Shown piece by piece: positions 42,490 to 50,313 of a DNA stretch of 64,000 nucleotides. The DNA lies in assembly GCF_016918765.2 (NCBI RefSeq), contig NZ_CP092104.1, positions 1,426,001 to 1,490,000 on the forward strand, written 5' to 3'. Numbering within the stretch: position 1 is the stretch's first letter; each line of letters starts with the position of its first letter. The notes under the pieces are model-generated. The model did no database searches. It was not told where the DNA came from and worked only from the letters and a program-made list of their open reading frames with translations. A program made the position numbers and the translations under genes. Source of the stretch: Flagellatimonas centrodinii (lineage in GTDB: Bacteria; Pseudomonadota; Gammaproteobacteria; Nevskiales; Nevskiaceae).

Positions 42490-43377
42490 TTACTGCGCGG
42501 ATGCCACCGTGTTGGAGATGATCACTTCGACGCGGCGGTTCTGCTGACGCCCCGTGGCATTGTCATTGCTTGCCACGGGGACGCCTTCGCCCATGCCGGC
42601 GGCCATCAGCCGGTTGGCGTCGACACCCTGAGCCATCAGAAACGATTTCACGGCATCAGCGCGGCGCTGCGACAGGGCCAGGTTGAAGACAGCTGCACCG
42701 ACGCTATCGGTGTGGCCTTCGATCAGTACGGTACGGTCGGTATACGTATTGAGGAAGGCCGAGAGCTTGCCCAGGTTGCTGGCAGCACCGCCCTTGAGGT
42801 CTGACTGACCGGTCGCGAACAGCACGTCGCCAAGAGTGACGACCATGCCGCGGTCGGTCTCCTTGGCGTTGAGTGCAGCCATCTGCGCCTGCAGGGCAGC
42901 GGCTTCGCTCAGCGCGGCGGCAGTATCGACGCGGGCAGCGATGGCCTCGCTGCGGGCAATGTCAGCCTGACTGCGTGCGGTGGCGGCGTCGTCTCGGGCG
43001 GAATCGGCTTCGCGGGTGCGGGCTTCCAGACGGGCGCCCTCGCGTTGCTTGCTCAGGGCATCGCGCTCATCTTCTGCCAAACGCGACTGCGCCCGTGCCA
43101 CGGCGATGTCCACTTTCCGGTCGGCCATGATGACCAAATGGCGGGCCTCCTCATCGGCCTTGCGGGGCACTTCGGCAGCGACGACGGCGGTCTCGGCATC
43201 TTTAATCGCAACGGGAGCGCGGCTCGCCAGCTTCGGGTCTGCCTGCAGTCGGGTCAGTTTCTCGCGTGCCAGGTCGGCACCTTCCGGCTTGGTCAGCGCG
43301 GCCGCGCAGGCGGTCATGCCGAGGGCGATGGTGGCGGTGGCGATCAGCAGCCTGGAAGTTGATAGTGAACGATTCAT
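42490..43377 (-). CDS. OmpA-family lipoprotein with DUF4398 domain
   Basis: A 295-residue envelope protein. A lipoprotein signal ends at GMTACAA, then a DUF4398-like, alanine-rich coiled-coil part (about residues 30-170) and a C-terminal OmpA peptidoglycan-binding domain (GHTDSVGAAVFNLALSQRRADAV, then NRRVEVII). It should be anchored in the outer membrane and hold peptidoglycan. Its ATG overlaps the stop of the preceding lipoprotein gene at 43374, so the two are coupled. Confidence 0.9.
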   Translation of the reverse strand: MNRSLSTSRLLIATATIALGMTACAAALTKPEGADLAREKLTRLQADPKLASRAPVAIKDAETAVVAAEVPRKADEEARHLVIMADRKVDIAVARAQSRLAEDERDALSKQREGARLEARTREADSARDDAATARSQADIARSEAIAARVDTAAALSEAAALQAQMAALNAKETDRGMVVTLGDVLFATGQSDLKGGAASNLGKLSAFLNTYTDRTVLIEGHTDSVGAAVFNLALSQRRADAVKSFLMAQGVDANRLMAAGMGEGVPVASNDNATGRQQNRRVEVIISNTVASAQ

Positions 43378-43796
43378 TGCTGTGCTCCGGTGTTGCGCTG
43401 CATTTCTTGTTTGAGGGTTTCAGTGCTGCTGCGCATTTCGTTGTTGACAGCCTGTGCTTTCAATACCTCGGCACGGGCTGTGGCCAGCTCGGCGCTGGCT
43501 CGGGATTGTTCAGCAAGCTGTTGCGCGGCGCCCATGCGCTCTTCCTGCACGGCGGAGCGGGCGGCAGCGAGCTGCTCACGCGCCTGCCCCAGTTCGGGGG
43601 ATGCGTAGTCGGCTACGCGTGCCTGCTCGGCGTGCGTGATCGCAGTCTCGGCGGCCTGCAGGGCACGGGTCGGCGGAGTTGGCGTGCTGGCGCAACCGGC
43701 GATGCCGACCCCGAGTGCGGCGGCGAGCACGGCGACCAGCGCGCGACCATGGGCCGTTCGGTGGGCGATTGTGGATGGTTGCGGAGCGTCAGTCAT
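43374..43796 (-). CDS. DUF4398 lipoprotein
   Basis: A 140-residue lipoprotein with lipobox GIAGC at about residue 35, then a helical, alanine- and glutamine-rich DUF4398 domain (AETAITHAEQARVADYASPELGQAREQL). It looks like a stand-alone version of the N-terminal half of the OmpA-like partner, which follows with a four-base overlap. Function unknown; an envelope structural role is inferred. Confidence 0.85.
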   Translation of the reverse strand: MTDAPQPSTIAHRTAHGRALVAVLAAALGVGIAGCASTPTPPTRALQAAETAITHAEQARVADYASPELGQAREQLAAARSAVQEERMGAAQQLAEQSRASAELATARAEVLKAQAVNNEMRSSTETLKQEMQRNTGAQQ

Positions 43797-43928
43797 GGTG
43801 CAGTCCCTCGTTGGAATGGTCAGCGTTCATCGCAGCTGACCGGTCGCTGATCTTCCTCCTTCGGCCTGCGGTAGTCGGTGCGGTAGCGTGCATAGCGCCA
43901 AATAAGCGGGCGCAGTGGTGCCGCGCTG

Positions 43929-44693
43929 CTACGGCGTGAGATCGCGGCTCTGAACCTGTTTGACGCCGCCGACATTGCGCGCGAGTTCAATCGCCAGCGC
44001 CCCCGAGGCGCCGTTGGCCATTGAGCCTCTCAGGGTGACGATGCCGCGATCGGTACTGACCGAGATGCTGGCGTTGTCGACATTGCGCGAGTACAGATAG
44101 AGGGCCTTCACCCGGGTGGTGATCCAGACATCGGTCATGCCTTGCGCGATGGCCGGCCGGGGATGCTCGGTGCTGACGATCCGTTCGGCTTCGACCGGCG
44201 GCTGGGGTGAGACCACCAGGCGGTTGTCCACCAGGGCTTCCAGGCCCTCGGTGTTGCGGCTCCAGCGCAGTTTGGATTCGATGGCAGCGGTGATGGTGGC
44301 ATCGTCAATGACATCGCCGTAGCGACGCTCGCCGGCCGCCCAGGTGCTGGGGATGTAGTCGGCCTGCACCGTGATCCTGTTGTCCACGGTTTCGATACCG
44401 GCGACGCTCAGCGCGATCTGGGTAGCGAGATCGCGGCTGGTGTCGTTGTCGACGATGCCCGACAGTGTCGCCGAGGCATTGCGCACAGTGACTTCGAGAT
44501 CATGGGCGCGCAGGTGCGGATTCAGCTCGTAGGTGGTCCAGATCTGGATCTCCTGGCGAGCCTGGGCCAACGCGGCGCTGGACGCATCGGCCGCGACCGC
44601 GGCGCCTGAAAGCATCATCAGGATCGCCGCGGCGGAACGCGCCGAAGACAACACCGGGGCAGCGATGTGCCCCGGCTGGTCTTCAAGTGCCAT
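43929..44693 (-). CDS. BON-domain periplasmic protein
   Basis: A 254-residue exported protein with two BON domains: LRAHDLEVTVRNASATLSGIV...AGIETVDNRI in the first half and ISVSTDRGIVTLRGSM...VGGVKQVQSRDL at the end. A signal peptide (AAAILMMLSGAAVAA) follows a charged start. BON proteins such as OsmY bind phospholipid and help under envelope or osmotic stress. Its start overlaps the end of the csbD-like gene by 11 bases, so they form one operon. Confidence 0.87.
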   Translation of the reverse strand: MALEDQPGHIAAPVLSSARSAAAILMMLSGAAVAADASSAALAQARQEIQIWTTYELNPHLRAHDLEVTVRNASATLSGIVDNDTSRDLATQIALSVAGIETVDNRITVQADYIPSTWAAGERRYGDVIDDATITAAIESKLRWSRNTEGLEALVDNRLVVSPQPPVEAERIVSTEHPRPAIAQGMTDVWITTRVKALYLYSRNVDNASISVSTDRGIVTLRGSMANGASGALAIELARNVGGVKQVQSRDLTP

Positions 44694-44895
44694 TCTTTTC
44701 GAGGAACTGCTTGACCTGCTTTTCCGCCTCGTCCCGGCTGACGGCATAGCGTTCCTGTACCAGACCGGCCAGCTTCTGCACGTGTCCCTCGGATTGCAGC
44801 AGTTCATCGTCGGTGAGCTTGCCCCAGGCCACTTTGGCGGCACCCATCTGCTGCTTCCAATGCCCCTTGATTTCGTCAGCGCTGGGGAGACTCAT
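44683..44895 (-). CDS. CsbD-family stress protein
   Basis: A 70-residue CsbD-like protein (ADEIKGHWKQQMGAAKVAWGKLTDDELLQSEG is the family signature). These small, very soluble proteins are induced by general or osmotic stress; the mechanism is unknown. It overlaps the 57-aa gene upstream (ATGA at 44892) and the BON gene downstream. Confidence 0.92.
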   Translation of the reverse strand: MSLPSADEIKGHWKQQMGAAKVAWGKLTDDELLQSEGHVQKLAGLVQERYAVSRDEAEKQVKQFLEKNGT

Positions 44896-45065
44896 GACCG
44901 TTTCACCGGTTGGCTCATGAGGTCGTCATCACCCTTGGCGGCGCCGCGGGGCGTGGCAGGCTTGCGCGTCGTCGGGGTGACGGCCAGCTTCCGGGCGTCC
45001 TTTTTGGGCATGACCTGATGCACTTCTTCCTGCGCGGTTTCCGAACGGCTCGTCGACTTTTTCAT
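44892..45065 (-). CDS. Small basic protein, function unknown
   Basis: A 57-residue lysine- and arginine-rich protein (MKKSTSRSETAQEEVHQVMPKK... ending QPVKRS) without a recognised domain; it looks disordered. I place the start at 45065, six bases after GGAG; ATGs at 45071 and 45077 are also in frame. The support is the four-base overlap with csbD and the ribosome site. Confidence 0.6.
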   Translation of the reverse strand: MKKSTSRSETAQEEVHQVMPKKDARKLAVTPTTRKPATPRGAAKGDDDLMSQPVKRS

Positions 45066-45161
45066 CGTCATCTCCATGGCAGATGCCCCGCGAAATGCGA
45101 GGACGCTCTATGTCTGACAAAAGTATCGACGGGTACCGGTCCATTCTGTGCGCTGACGCGC

Positions 45162-46226
45162 TTAGGCAGCCCCGGGTTCGGCGTGCGCGGTGGATACGCG
45201 ATGCGCCCCGGGGCTGTAGCCGGCACGGCGGCGGAATGCGCGGGTGAAATTGGCGGCGTCGGAGAACCCCAGCGAATACGCCACTTCGGTGACGCTCATG
45301 TTGCCGGCGGCGAGCCGCTCGCAGGCAATCTCGTGCTGAATCCGGCCGGCCAGTTGGCGATAGGTGGTGCCCTCGCGCTGCAGGTAGCGGTTGAGGGTGC
45401 GGGTGGAGATATTGAGCTGGGCCGCCAGTTCCGCCAGCGATGGCAGGCCCTCGGCCACTTCCCGCAAGGTCATTGCCACCCAGTCGCCAAAGCGCCCGCC
45501 ATCGGCCACCTGCTGCACCAGCGCGCGGCAGCGGTCCTCGGCGATGCGGCGCGCGTGGGGGTCGGCCATGGTCAGCCGCAGTTGGCGGGGATCGTCCAGC
45601 ATCCGCAGCCGCACCGCCGGGGTGCTGCCGACGCCGAAACGCAGGTCGACGTTGCGCAGCAGGTCACGGGGATAGCGGTCGATGTGGGCGGGTTCGGGGA
45701 TCGACAGTTCCAGCACGCAGGGCGGCCGATGCGTACCGGTGAGGTCGGTGATCTCGCGCATCGCGGCCATGGCGATGGCTTCCAGATGAAAGTGCAGGCA
45801 TAGCGTGCTCATCGCCACGCGGGGCGTGAACAGCATGTCGCCGTGGTCGGGCCCGGCGCTGTAGCGCATGCGGAAGCTGGGCATGATCAGGCGGAAGTAC
45901 TGCGCCTCGAAGCGCAGCGCCTGGTCCAGGGTGTCGCTGTTGAACATCACGAAGCCGACGAAGCTGTGCGAACTGGCGGTGAGCAGGCGCCCCACTTCCA
46001 TGCCCAGATCGCCACGACCGCTGCGGGCAAACACGTAGTGCACCAAGGCATCGACCTGCGAGAAGCGGAGCGTGGCGTCGGGGTCGGTCAGCAGGCTGGG
46101 GGAGAGCTTCTGCGCCTGCAGCAGGGCGGCGAAATCCACGCCTTGTTGCAGCAGGATGTCCGCCAGGCGGGTGTAGTAGCGGGCGGGCACCCGAAGGTCG
46201 GAATCGGCTGTGGACAGGGCGGTCAT
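45162..46226 (-). CDS. AraC-family transcriptional regulator, divergent from alkB
   Basis: A 354-residue AraC-type regulator. The N-terminal part (about residues 20-210) is the AraC-binding-like domain found in OruR/ArgR-type members, and the C-terminal 100 residues carry two helix-turn-helix motifs (LAAQLNISTRTLNRYL and VTEVAYSLGFSDAANFTRAFRR). Regulators of this kind next to alkB often switch on alkane oxidation. The intergenic region to alkB (46227-46315) holds a pair of direct repeats that fit an AraC-type binding site. Confidence 0.9.
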   Translation of the reverse strand: MTALSTADSDLRVPARYYTRLADILLQQGVDFAALLQAQKLSPSLLTDPDATLRFSQVDALVHYVFARSGRGDLGMEVGRLLTASSHSFVGFVMFNSDTLDQALRFEAQYFRLIMPSFRMRYSAGPDHGDMLFTPRVAMSTLCLHFHLEAIAMAAMREITDLTGTHRPPCVLELSIPEPAHIDRYPRDLLRNVDLRFGVGSTPAVRLRMLDDPRQLRLTMADPHARRIAEDRCRALVQQVADGGRFGDWVAMTLREVAEGLPSLAELAAQLNISTRTLNRYLQREGTTYRQLAGRIQHEIACERLAAGNMSVTEVAYSLGFSDAANFTRAFRRRAGYSPGAHRVSTAHAEPGAA

Positions 46227-46234
46227 GGCGCATT

Positions 46235-46271
46235 ATGACAATACCGTGGCGGAAAATGACAATCGTGGCGG
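46235..46271 (+). promoter_or_regulatory. Tandem direct repeats in the araC-alkB intergenic region
   Basis: ATGACAAT at 46235-46242 and again at 46256-46263, each followed by CGTGGCGG (46245-46252 and 46264-46271). The 21-bp period places both half-sites on one DNA face, the usual arrangement for AraC-family activators. The site is about 45-80 bp upstream of the alkB start codon. Confidence 0.55.
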
Positions 46272-46315
46272 CGGCCCGATCGGCACGATGTCATCACCTG
46301 TTGAGGAGAAACGAC

Positions 46316-47719
46316 ATGCGTGCAATCGAACTGGATACCGTGGACCGCGAAGCCCTGCGCTGGGTCGACGGCAAGAAGTGGTTCTGGATGCTGAGCCCGG
46401 CGATCCCGGTGATCGCGCTGGCCTCGGTGCTGGCGGCGGTGATGGGCGCCCCGGGCTGGGTCATGTGGGCGCTGCCCTTCTTCTTCTACGTGATCGTGCC
46501 GGCGCTCGACTGGCGGGTCGGCGAAGACCGCGTCAATGCGCCGGAGTCGGCGGTGTCGGATCTGGATGCCGACCGCTACTACCGCCACATCGTGTTCGCC
46601 TACATCCCCACCCAGTACCTCATCACCGGCGTCGGCGCCTGGTTCGCGGTCACCGGCAATCTGAGTGGCTGGGATCTGCTGGCGCTGGTGATCAGCACCG
46701 GCGTGGTCAATGGTGTCGGCATCAATACCGCGCACGAGCTGGGCCACAAGACCAACACGCTGGAACGCTGGCTGGCCAAGATCACCCTGGCGCCGGTGGC
46801 CTACGGGCACTTCTTCATCGAGCACAACAAGGGCCACCACAAGAATGTGGCGACGCCCGAAGATCCGGCCAGCTCGCGCATGGGCGAGAGCTTCTGGGCC
46901 TTTCTGCCGCGCACCGTGGTGGGCAGCCTGAAGTCGGCCTGGCACATCGAGGCCGAGCGTCTGAAGCGCCAGAACAAGGCGGTACTGTCCTTGGACAATG
47001 AGGTGCTGCAGTCCTGGGCGATGACGGTGCTGCTGTTTGGCGCTCTGACGCTGTGGCTGGGCCCCTGGGCGCTGGTGTTTCTGGTGGCACAGGCGGCCTT
47101 CGGCTTCTCGCTGCTGGAAGTGGTGAACTACCTGGAGCACTACGGCCTGATCCGCCAGAAGCTGCCGAACGGCCGCTACGAACGCTGCCAGCCGCGGCAT
47201 TCGTGGAACAGCAACCACGTGGTCACCAACCTGCTGCTCTATCAGCTGCAGCGCCACTCCGACCATCACGCCAACCCCACGCGTCGCTACCAGGCGTTGC
47301 GCCACTTCGAGGACAGCCCGCAGCTGCCCTCCGGCTATGCCGCGATGATCCTCATCGCCTACTTCCCGCCGCTGTGGTTCAAGCTGATGGACCCGAAGGT
47401 GGTGGCGCATCACGGCGGTGACCTGCGCAAGGCGCATCTGCACGGCCCGCGTCGGGCGGCGCTGCTGCAGCGCTGGGCGCATGCAGCGCCCGCCGAATCG
47501 GTGGACACAGGGGTGGTCGAGGCCGATGCACCGGCGGTCACCTCGGTGGATGCCGAGCAGTTCCAGTGCCCCAATTGCCAGTACGTCTACGACCCCAAGG
47601 TGGGCTGCCCGCATGAAGGCTACCCGGCCGGCACGGCGTGGTCGGCGCTGCCGATGAGCTGGCAGTGCCCCGACTGCGCGGTGCGTGAAAAGCCGGATTT
47701 CCGTCCCGTCCAGGCCTGA
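46316..47719 (+). CDS. alkB: Alkane 1-monooxygenase AlkB with C-terminal rubredoxin
   Basis: A 467-residue integral membrane di-iron alkane hydroxylase. The histidine motifs HELGHK (from residue 140), EHNKGHHKN, and LQRHSDHHANPTRRYQ are intact, as is NYLEHYGLIRQ, the AlkB-specific signature. Residues about 415-467 are a complete rubredoxin domain with CPNC (Cys418) and CPDC iron ligands, fused in frame, so the electron carrier is delivered with the hydroxylase. It oxidises medium- to long-chain n-alkanes to 1-alkanols. The ATG at 46316 follows GAGGAG by seven bases. A rubredoxin reductase is not in the window. Confidence 0.97.
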   Translation: MRAIELDTVDREALRWVDGKKWFWMLSPAIPVIALASVLAAVMGAPGWVMWALPFFFYVIVPALDWRVGEDRVNAPESAVSDLDADRYYRHIVFAYIPTQYLITGVGAWFAVTGNLSGWDLLALVISTGVVNGVGINTAHELGHKTNTLERWLAKITLAPVAYGHFFIEHNKGHHKNVATPEDPASSRMGESFWAFLPRTVVGSLKSAWHIEAERLKRQNKAVLSLDNEVLQSWAMTVLLFGALTLWLGPWALVFLVAQAAFGFSLLEVVNYLEHYGLIRQKLPNGRYERCQPRHSWNSNHVVTNLLLYQLQRHSDHHANPTRRYQALRHFEDSPQLPSGYAAMILIAYFPPLWFKLMDPKVVAHHGGDLRKAHLHGPRRAALLQRWAHAAPAESVDTGVVEADAPAVTSVDAEQFQCPNCQYVYDPKVGCPHEGYPAGTAWSALPMSWQCPDCAVREKPDFRPVQA

Positions 47720-47799
47720 CCGCGACGGCAGGGCGCCACCGCCTCCACCGAGCCGCTTCCCGCGTACAGTAACCGTCACGATCGATGGAGAACGATGCG

Positions 47800-48804
47800 A
47801 TGCGGAGAGCAGATTTTCGGTGGGGTGCGGTGGCGTTGTCGTGTTGGATCGTCGCCTGCGGTGGTACCGACCCCCTGTCGCTGGACAACACGGCCGGCCC
47901 GCCGCTGACGGTGGCCAAGGCCGACCTCGACGCCGCCCTGCAGTGCAGCGATGATCTCGCCGCTGCGACGAACGCGGCGGTGCTGATGGTGCCGGGCACC
48001 ACGCTGGAGCCGCAGGTCAATTTCGACTGGAACTGGCTGCCGGCGCTGACGCAGCTGGGACGGCCCTACTGCACCATCGAACTGCCGATGAACGCCATGG
48101 GCGACATCCAGATCGCCGCCGAGTATGTGGTGCATGCCGTGCGCGAAATGGCCGATGTCAGCGGACGCCAGGTGCAGATCATCGGTCATAGCCAGGGCGG
48201 CATGGTGCCGCGCTGGGCGCTGCGCTTCTGGCCGGATGTGCGCGACAAGGTCGACGATCTGGTAGGGCTGTCGCCGTCCAACCATGGCACCGTGCTGTCC
48301 GGCGGTATCTGTGTGCCGGGCTGCGCGCCGGCGATTCGCCAGCAGGGCATGGGTTCGGCCTTCATGGCCGCCCTAAACCGCGATTTCGAAACCGTACCCG
48401 GCGTTGACTACACGGTGATCTACACCAACCTCGATGAGGTGGTGGTCCCCAATGTCACCCTGCTGGGCGCCTCCTCGGTGCTCAGTGGCGATGCCGCCCA
48501 GCTCACCAACGTGGCCACCCAGCAGGTGTGCCCGCTGAACACCGCGGAGCATCTCACCATCGGCACCTCCGACCCGGTGGCGTACGCGCTGGCGATCGAC
48601 GCGCTCACCCACGCGGGGCCGGCCGATCCGTCCCGCATCGATCCTGCGGTGTGCCTGCAACTGTTGATGCCGGGGGTGAACCCCGCCACCTTCGCCACCG
48701 ACTTCGCCGCACTGGGCCTGGTGGTCGCCAACACCTTGTTGACCGCCGAGCGCAGCTTCGAGGAACCACCGCTGCGCTGCTACGTCGAGGGCGCCTGCCC
48801 CTGA
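47800..48804 (+). CDS. Lipase of the Candida antarctica lipase B type, lipoprotein
   Basis: A 334-residue alpha/beta hydrolase. The order and wording of motifs follow lipase B: LMVPGTTLEPQVNFDWNW near the N-terminus, nucleophile GHSQGG (Ser131), NLDEVVVPN (Asp212) and EHLTI (His251). The signal sequence ends IVAC, so it is probably a lipoprotein on the cell surface or in the periplasm. Likely role is cleaving esters such as triglycerides or polyesters. The ATG at 47800 is nine bases after GGAG. It lies 80 bp after alkB on the same strand. Confidence 0.88.
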   Translation: MRRADFRWGAVALSCWIVACGGTDPLSLDNTAGPPLTVAKADLDAALQCSDDLAAATNAAVLMVPGTTLEPQVNFDWNWLPALTQLGRPYCTIELPMNAMGDIQIAAEYVVHAVREMADVSGRQVQIIGHSQGGMVPRWALRFWPDVRDKVDDLVGLSPSNHGTVLSGGICVPGCAPAIRQQGMGSAFMAALNRDFETVPGVDYTVIYTNLDEVVVPNVTLLGASSVLSGDAAQLTNVATQQVCPLNTAEHLTIGTSDPVAYALAIDALTHAGPADPSRIDPAVCLQLLMPGVNPATFATDFAALGLVVANTLLTAERSFEEPPLRCYVEGACP

Positions 48805-48879
48805 GGTGGATTTCCCGTACCGCCGTCCGCCATTTTTGGATACGGTTCGGCTTCCGCCACAGTCGCACAGGGAGTGCCC

Positions 48880-50313
48880 ATGTCCTCGCGTTCGCCCGCT
48901 CTCCGGATTGATCGTCGTCGCGCCCTCCAGGGCTTGCTGGCCACCGCCGCCACCGGTGCGGCGCTGCCCTATCTGAGCGCCTGTACGCCGGCGGTGCCAG
49001 TGGGCTACGGCCACGGACAGCGCGCTGGGGAATGGCGCAACTGGTCGGGTTCGCAGACATCGCGGCCGCAGGTATTTGCGCGGCCGGCGGATGAAGACGC
49101 CCTGCGCGACCTCCTGCGCGCCGCGCGCGGACCGGTGCGGCCGGTGGGCGCCAGCCATTCATTTTCGCCGGTGGTGACCACCGACGGCACGATGATCTCG
49201 GTGAATGCCCTCAGCGGCCTGATCGCGCACGACAGCGCGCGTCAACAGGCGACGCTGTGGGCCGGCACCGCCATCCGCGATGCCGGACCGCTGCTGGATG
49301 CGGTGGGACAGGCGCTGCCCAACCAGGGTGACGTCGATCCGCAGACCCTGGGCGGCGCCATCGGCACTGCCACCCATGGCACCGGCCTCACTCTGGGATC
49401 GTTCTCGTCGATGGTGGCCGGGCTGCGGCTGGTGACACCCGAGGGCGAGGTGATCGACTGCGATGCCGACCGTGATGCCGAGGTGTTCGACGCCGCGCGG
49501 ACCCATGTCGGTGCGCTTGGAGTGGTCAGCCAGGTGCGTCTGCAGAACCGCCCGGCCTACCGGCTGCGACAGCGGGAATTCACCCAGCCCCTGAAGGACG
49601 TGCTGGCGTCGATCGAGACCTTACGCGAGCAGCACCGGCATTTCGAGTTCTTCGCCTTCTTCCACGCCGACGACGTGCTGGTGAAGACGCTGGATGAAAC
49701 CGAGGAGGCGGAAACACCGGCGCCATTGCTGCAACTGCCGGTGGATGCGGCCCTGTGGCTGGCCTCGGAGCTGGCGCACAGCCTGCCCAATGCCGATGCC
49801 GTGCTGCAGCGACTGCTGGTGAGTCTGGCGGATGCCAGCGTCGAGCGGGTGGGGCCGTCCTACCACGTGTTTCCATCGGCGCGCGAGGTGGCGTTCAACG
49901 AGATGGAATACGAAGTGCCCATTGACAACGGGCCGGCCTGTTTGATGGAGATCATCGACACCGTGCGCGCCAGCGCGCTGCGCACCCTGTTCCCCGTCGA
50001 GTACCGCCACGTGGCCGCCGAGTCGGCCTGGCTCAGCCCGTTTCACCAACAGGCCTGCGCCTCGATTTCGATTCATCAGTACTGGCAGGTGGATCACCGC
50101 CCCCTGTTTGCGCTGGTGGAGCCCATCCTGCAGCGCCACGGCGGACGGCCGCATTGGGGCAAGCTGCACACCCTGGCCGCGGCTGGCCTGGCGGCGCGGT
50201 ATCCCCGCTGGCAGGATTTCCAGCGTGTGCGCCGTGCCTTGGATCCGCGCGGCAAGATGCTCAGCCCCGCGCTGCGGCAATGGTTTGAGGAGGCAGCGCA
50301 TGAAACGGCGTGA
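48880..50313 (+). CDS. Tat-exported FAD-linked oxidase (sugar-lactone oxidase type)
   Basis: A 477-residue VAO-family flavoenzyme resembling D-arabinono-1,4-lactone or L-gulonolactone oxidases. A twin-arginine-like leader (RIDRRRALQGLLATAATGAALP) is followed by the FAD domain with VGASHSFS; His93 in this motif is the usual covalent flavin attachment. TLGGAIGTATHG and HWGKLHTL are further family signatures. It should act outside the cytoplasm on a sugar lactone or alcohol. The gene overlaps the next one by 14 bases, so the two enzymes are probably made together. Confidence 0.88.
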   Translation: MSSRSPALRIDRRRALQGLLATAATGAALPYLSACTPAVPVGYGHGQRAGEWRNWSGSQTSRPQVFARPADEDALRDLLRAARGPVRPVGASHSFSPVVTTDGTMISVNALSGLIAHDSARQQATLWAGTAIRDAGPLLDAVGQALPNQGDVDPQTLGGAIGTATHGTGLTLGSFSSMVAGLRLVTPEGEVIDCDADRDAEVFDAARTHVGALGVVSQVRLQNRPAYRLRQREFTQPLKDVLASIETLREQHRHFEFFAFFHADDVLVKTLDETEEAETPAPLLQLPVDAALWLASELAHSLPNADAVLQRLLVSLADASVERVGPSYHVFPSAREVAFNEMEYEVPIDNGPACLMEIIDTVRASALRTLFPVEYRHVAAESAWLSPFHQQACASISIHQYWQVDHRPLFALVEPILQRHGGRPHWGKLHTLAAAGLAARYPRWQDFQRVRRALDPRGKMLSPALRQWFEEAAHETA

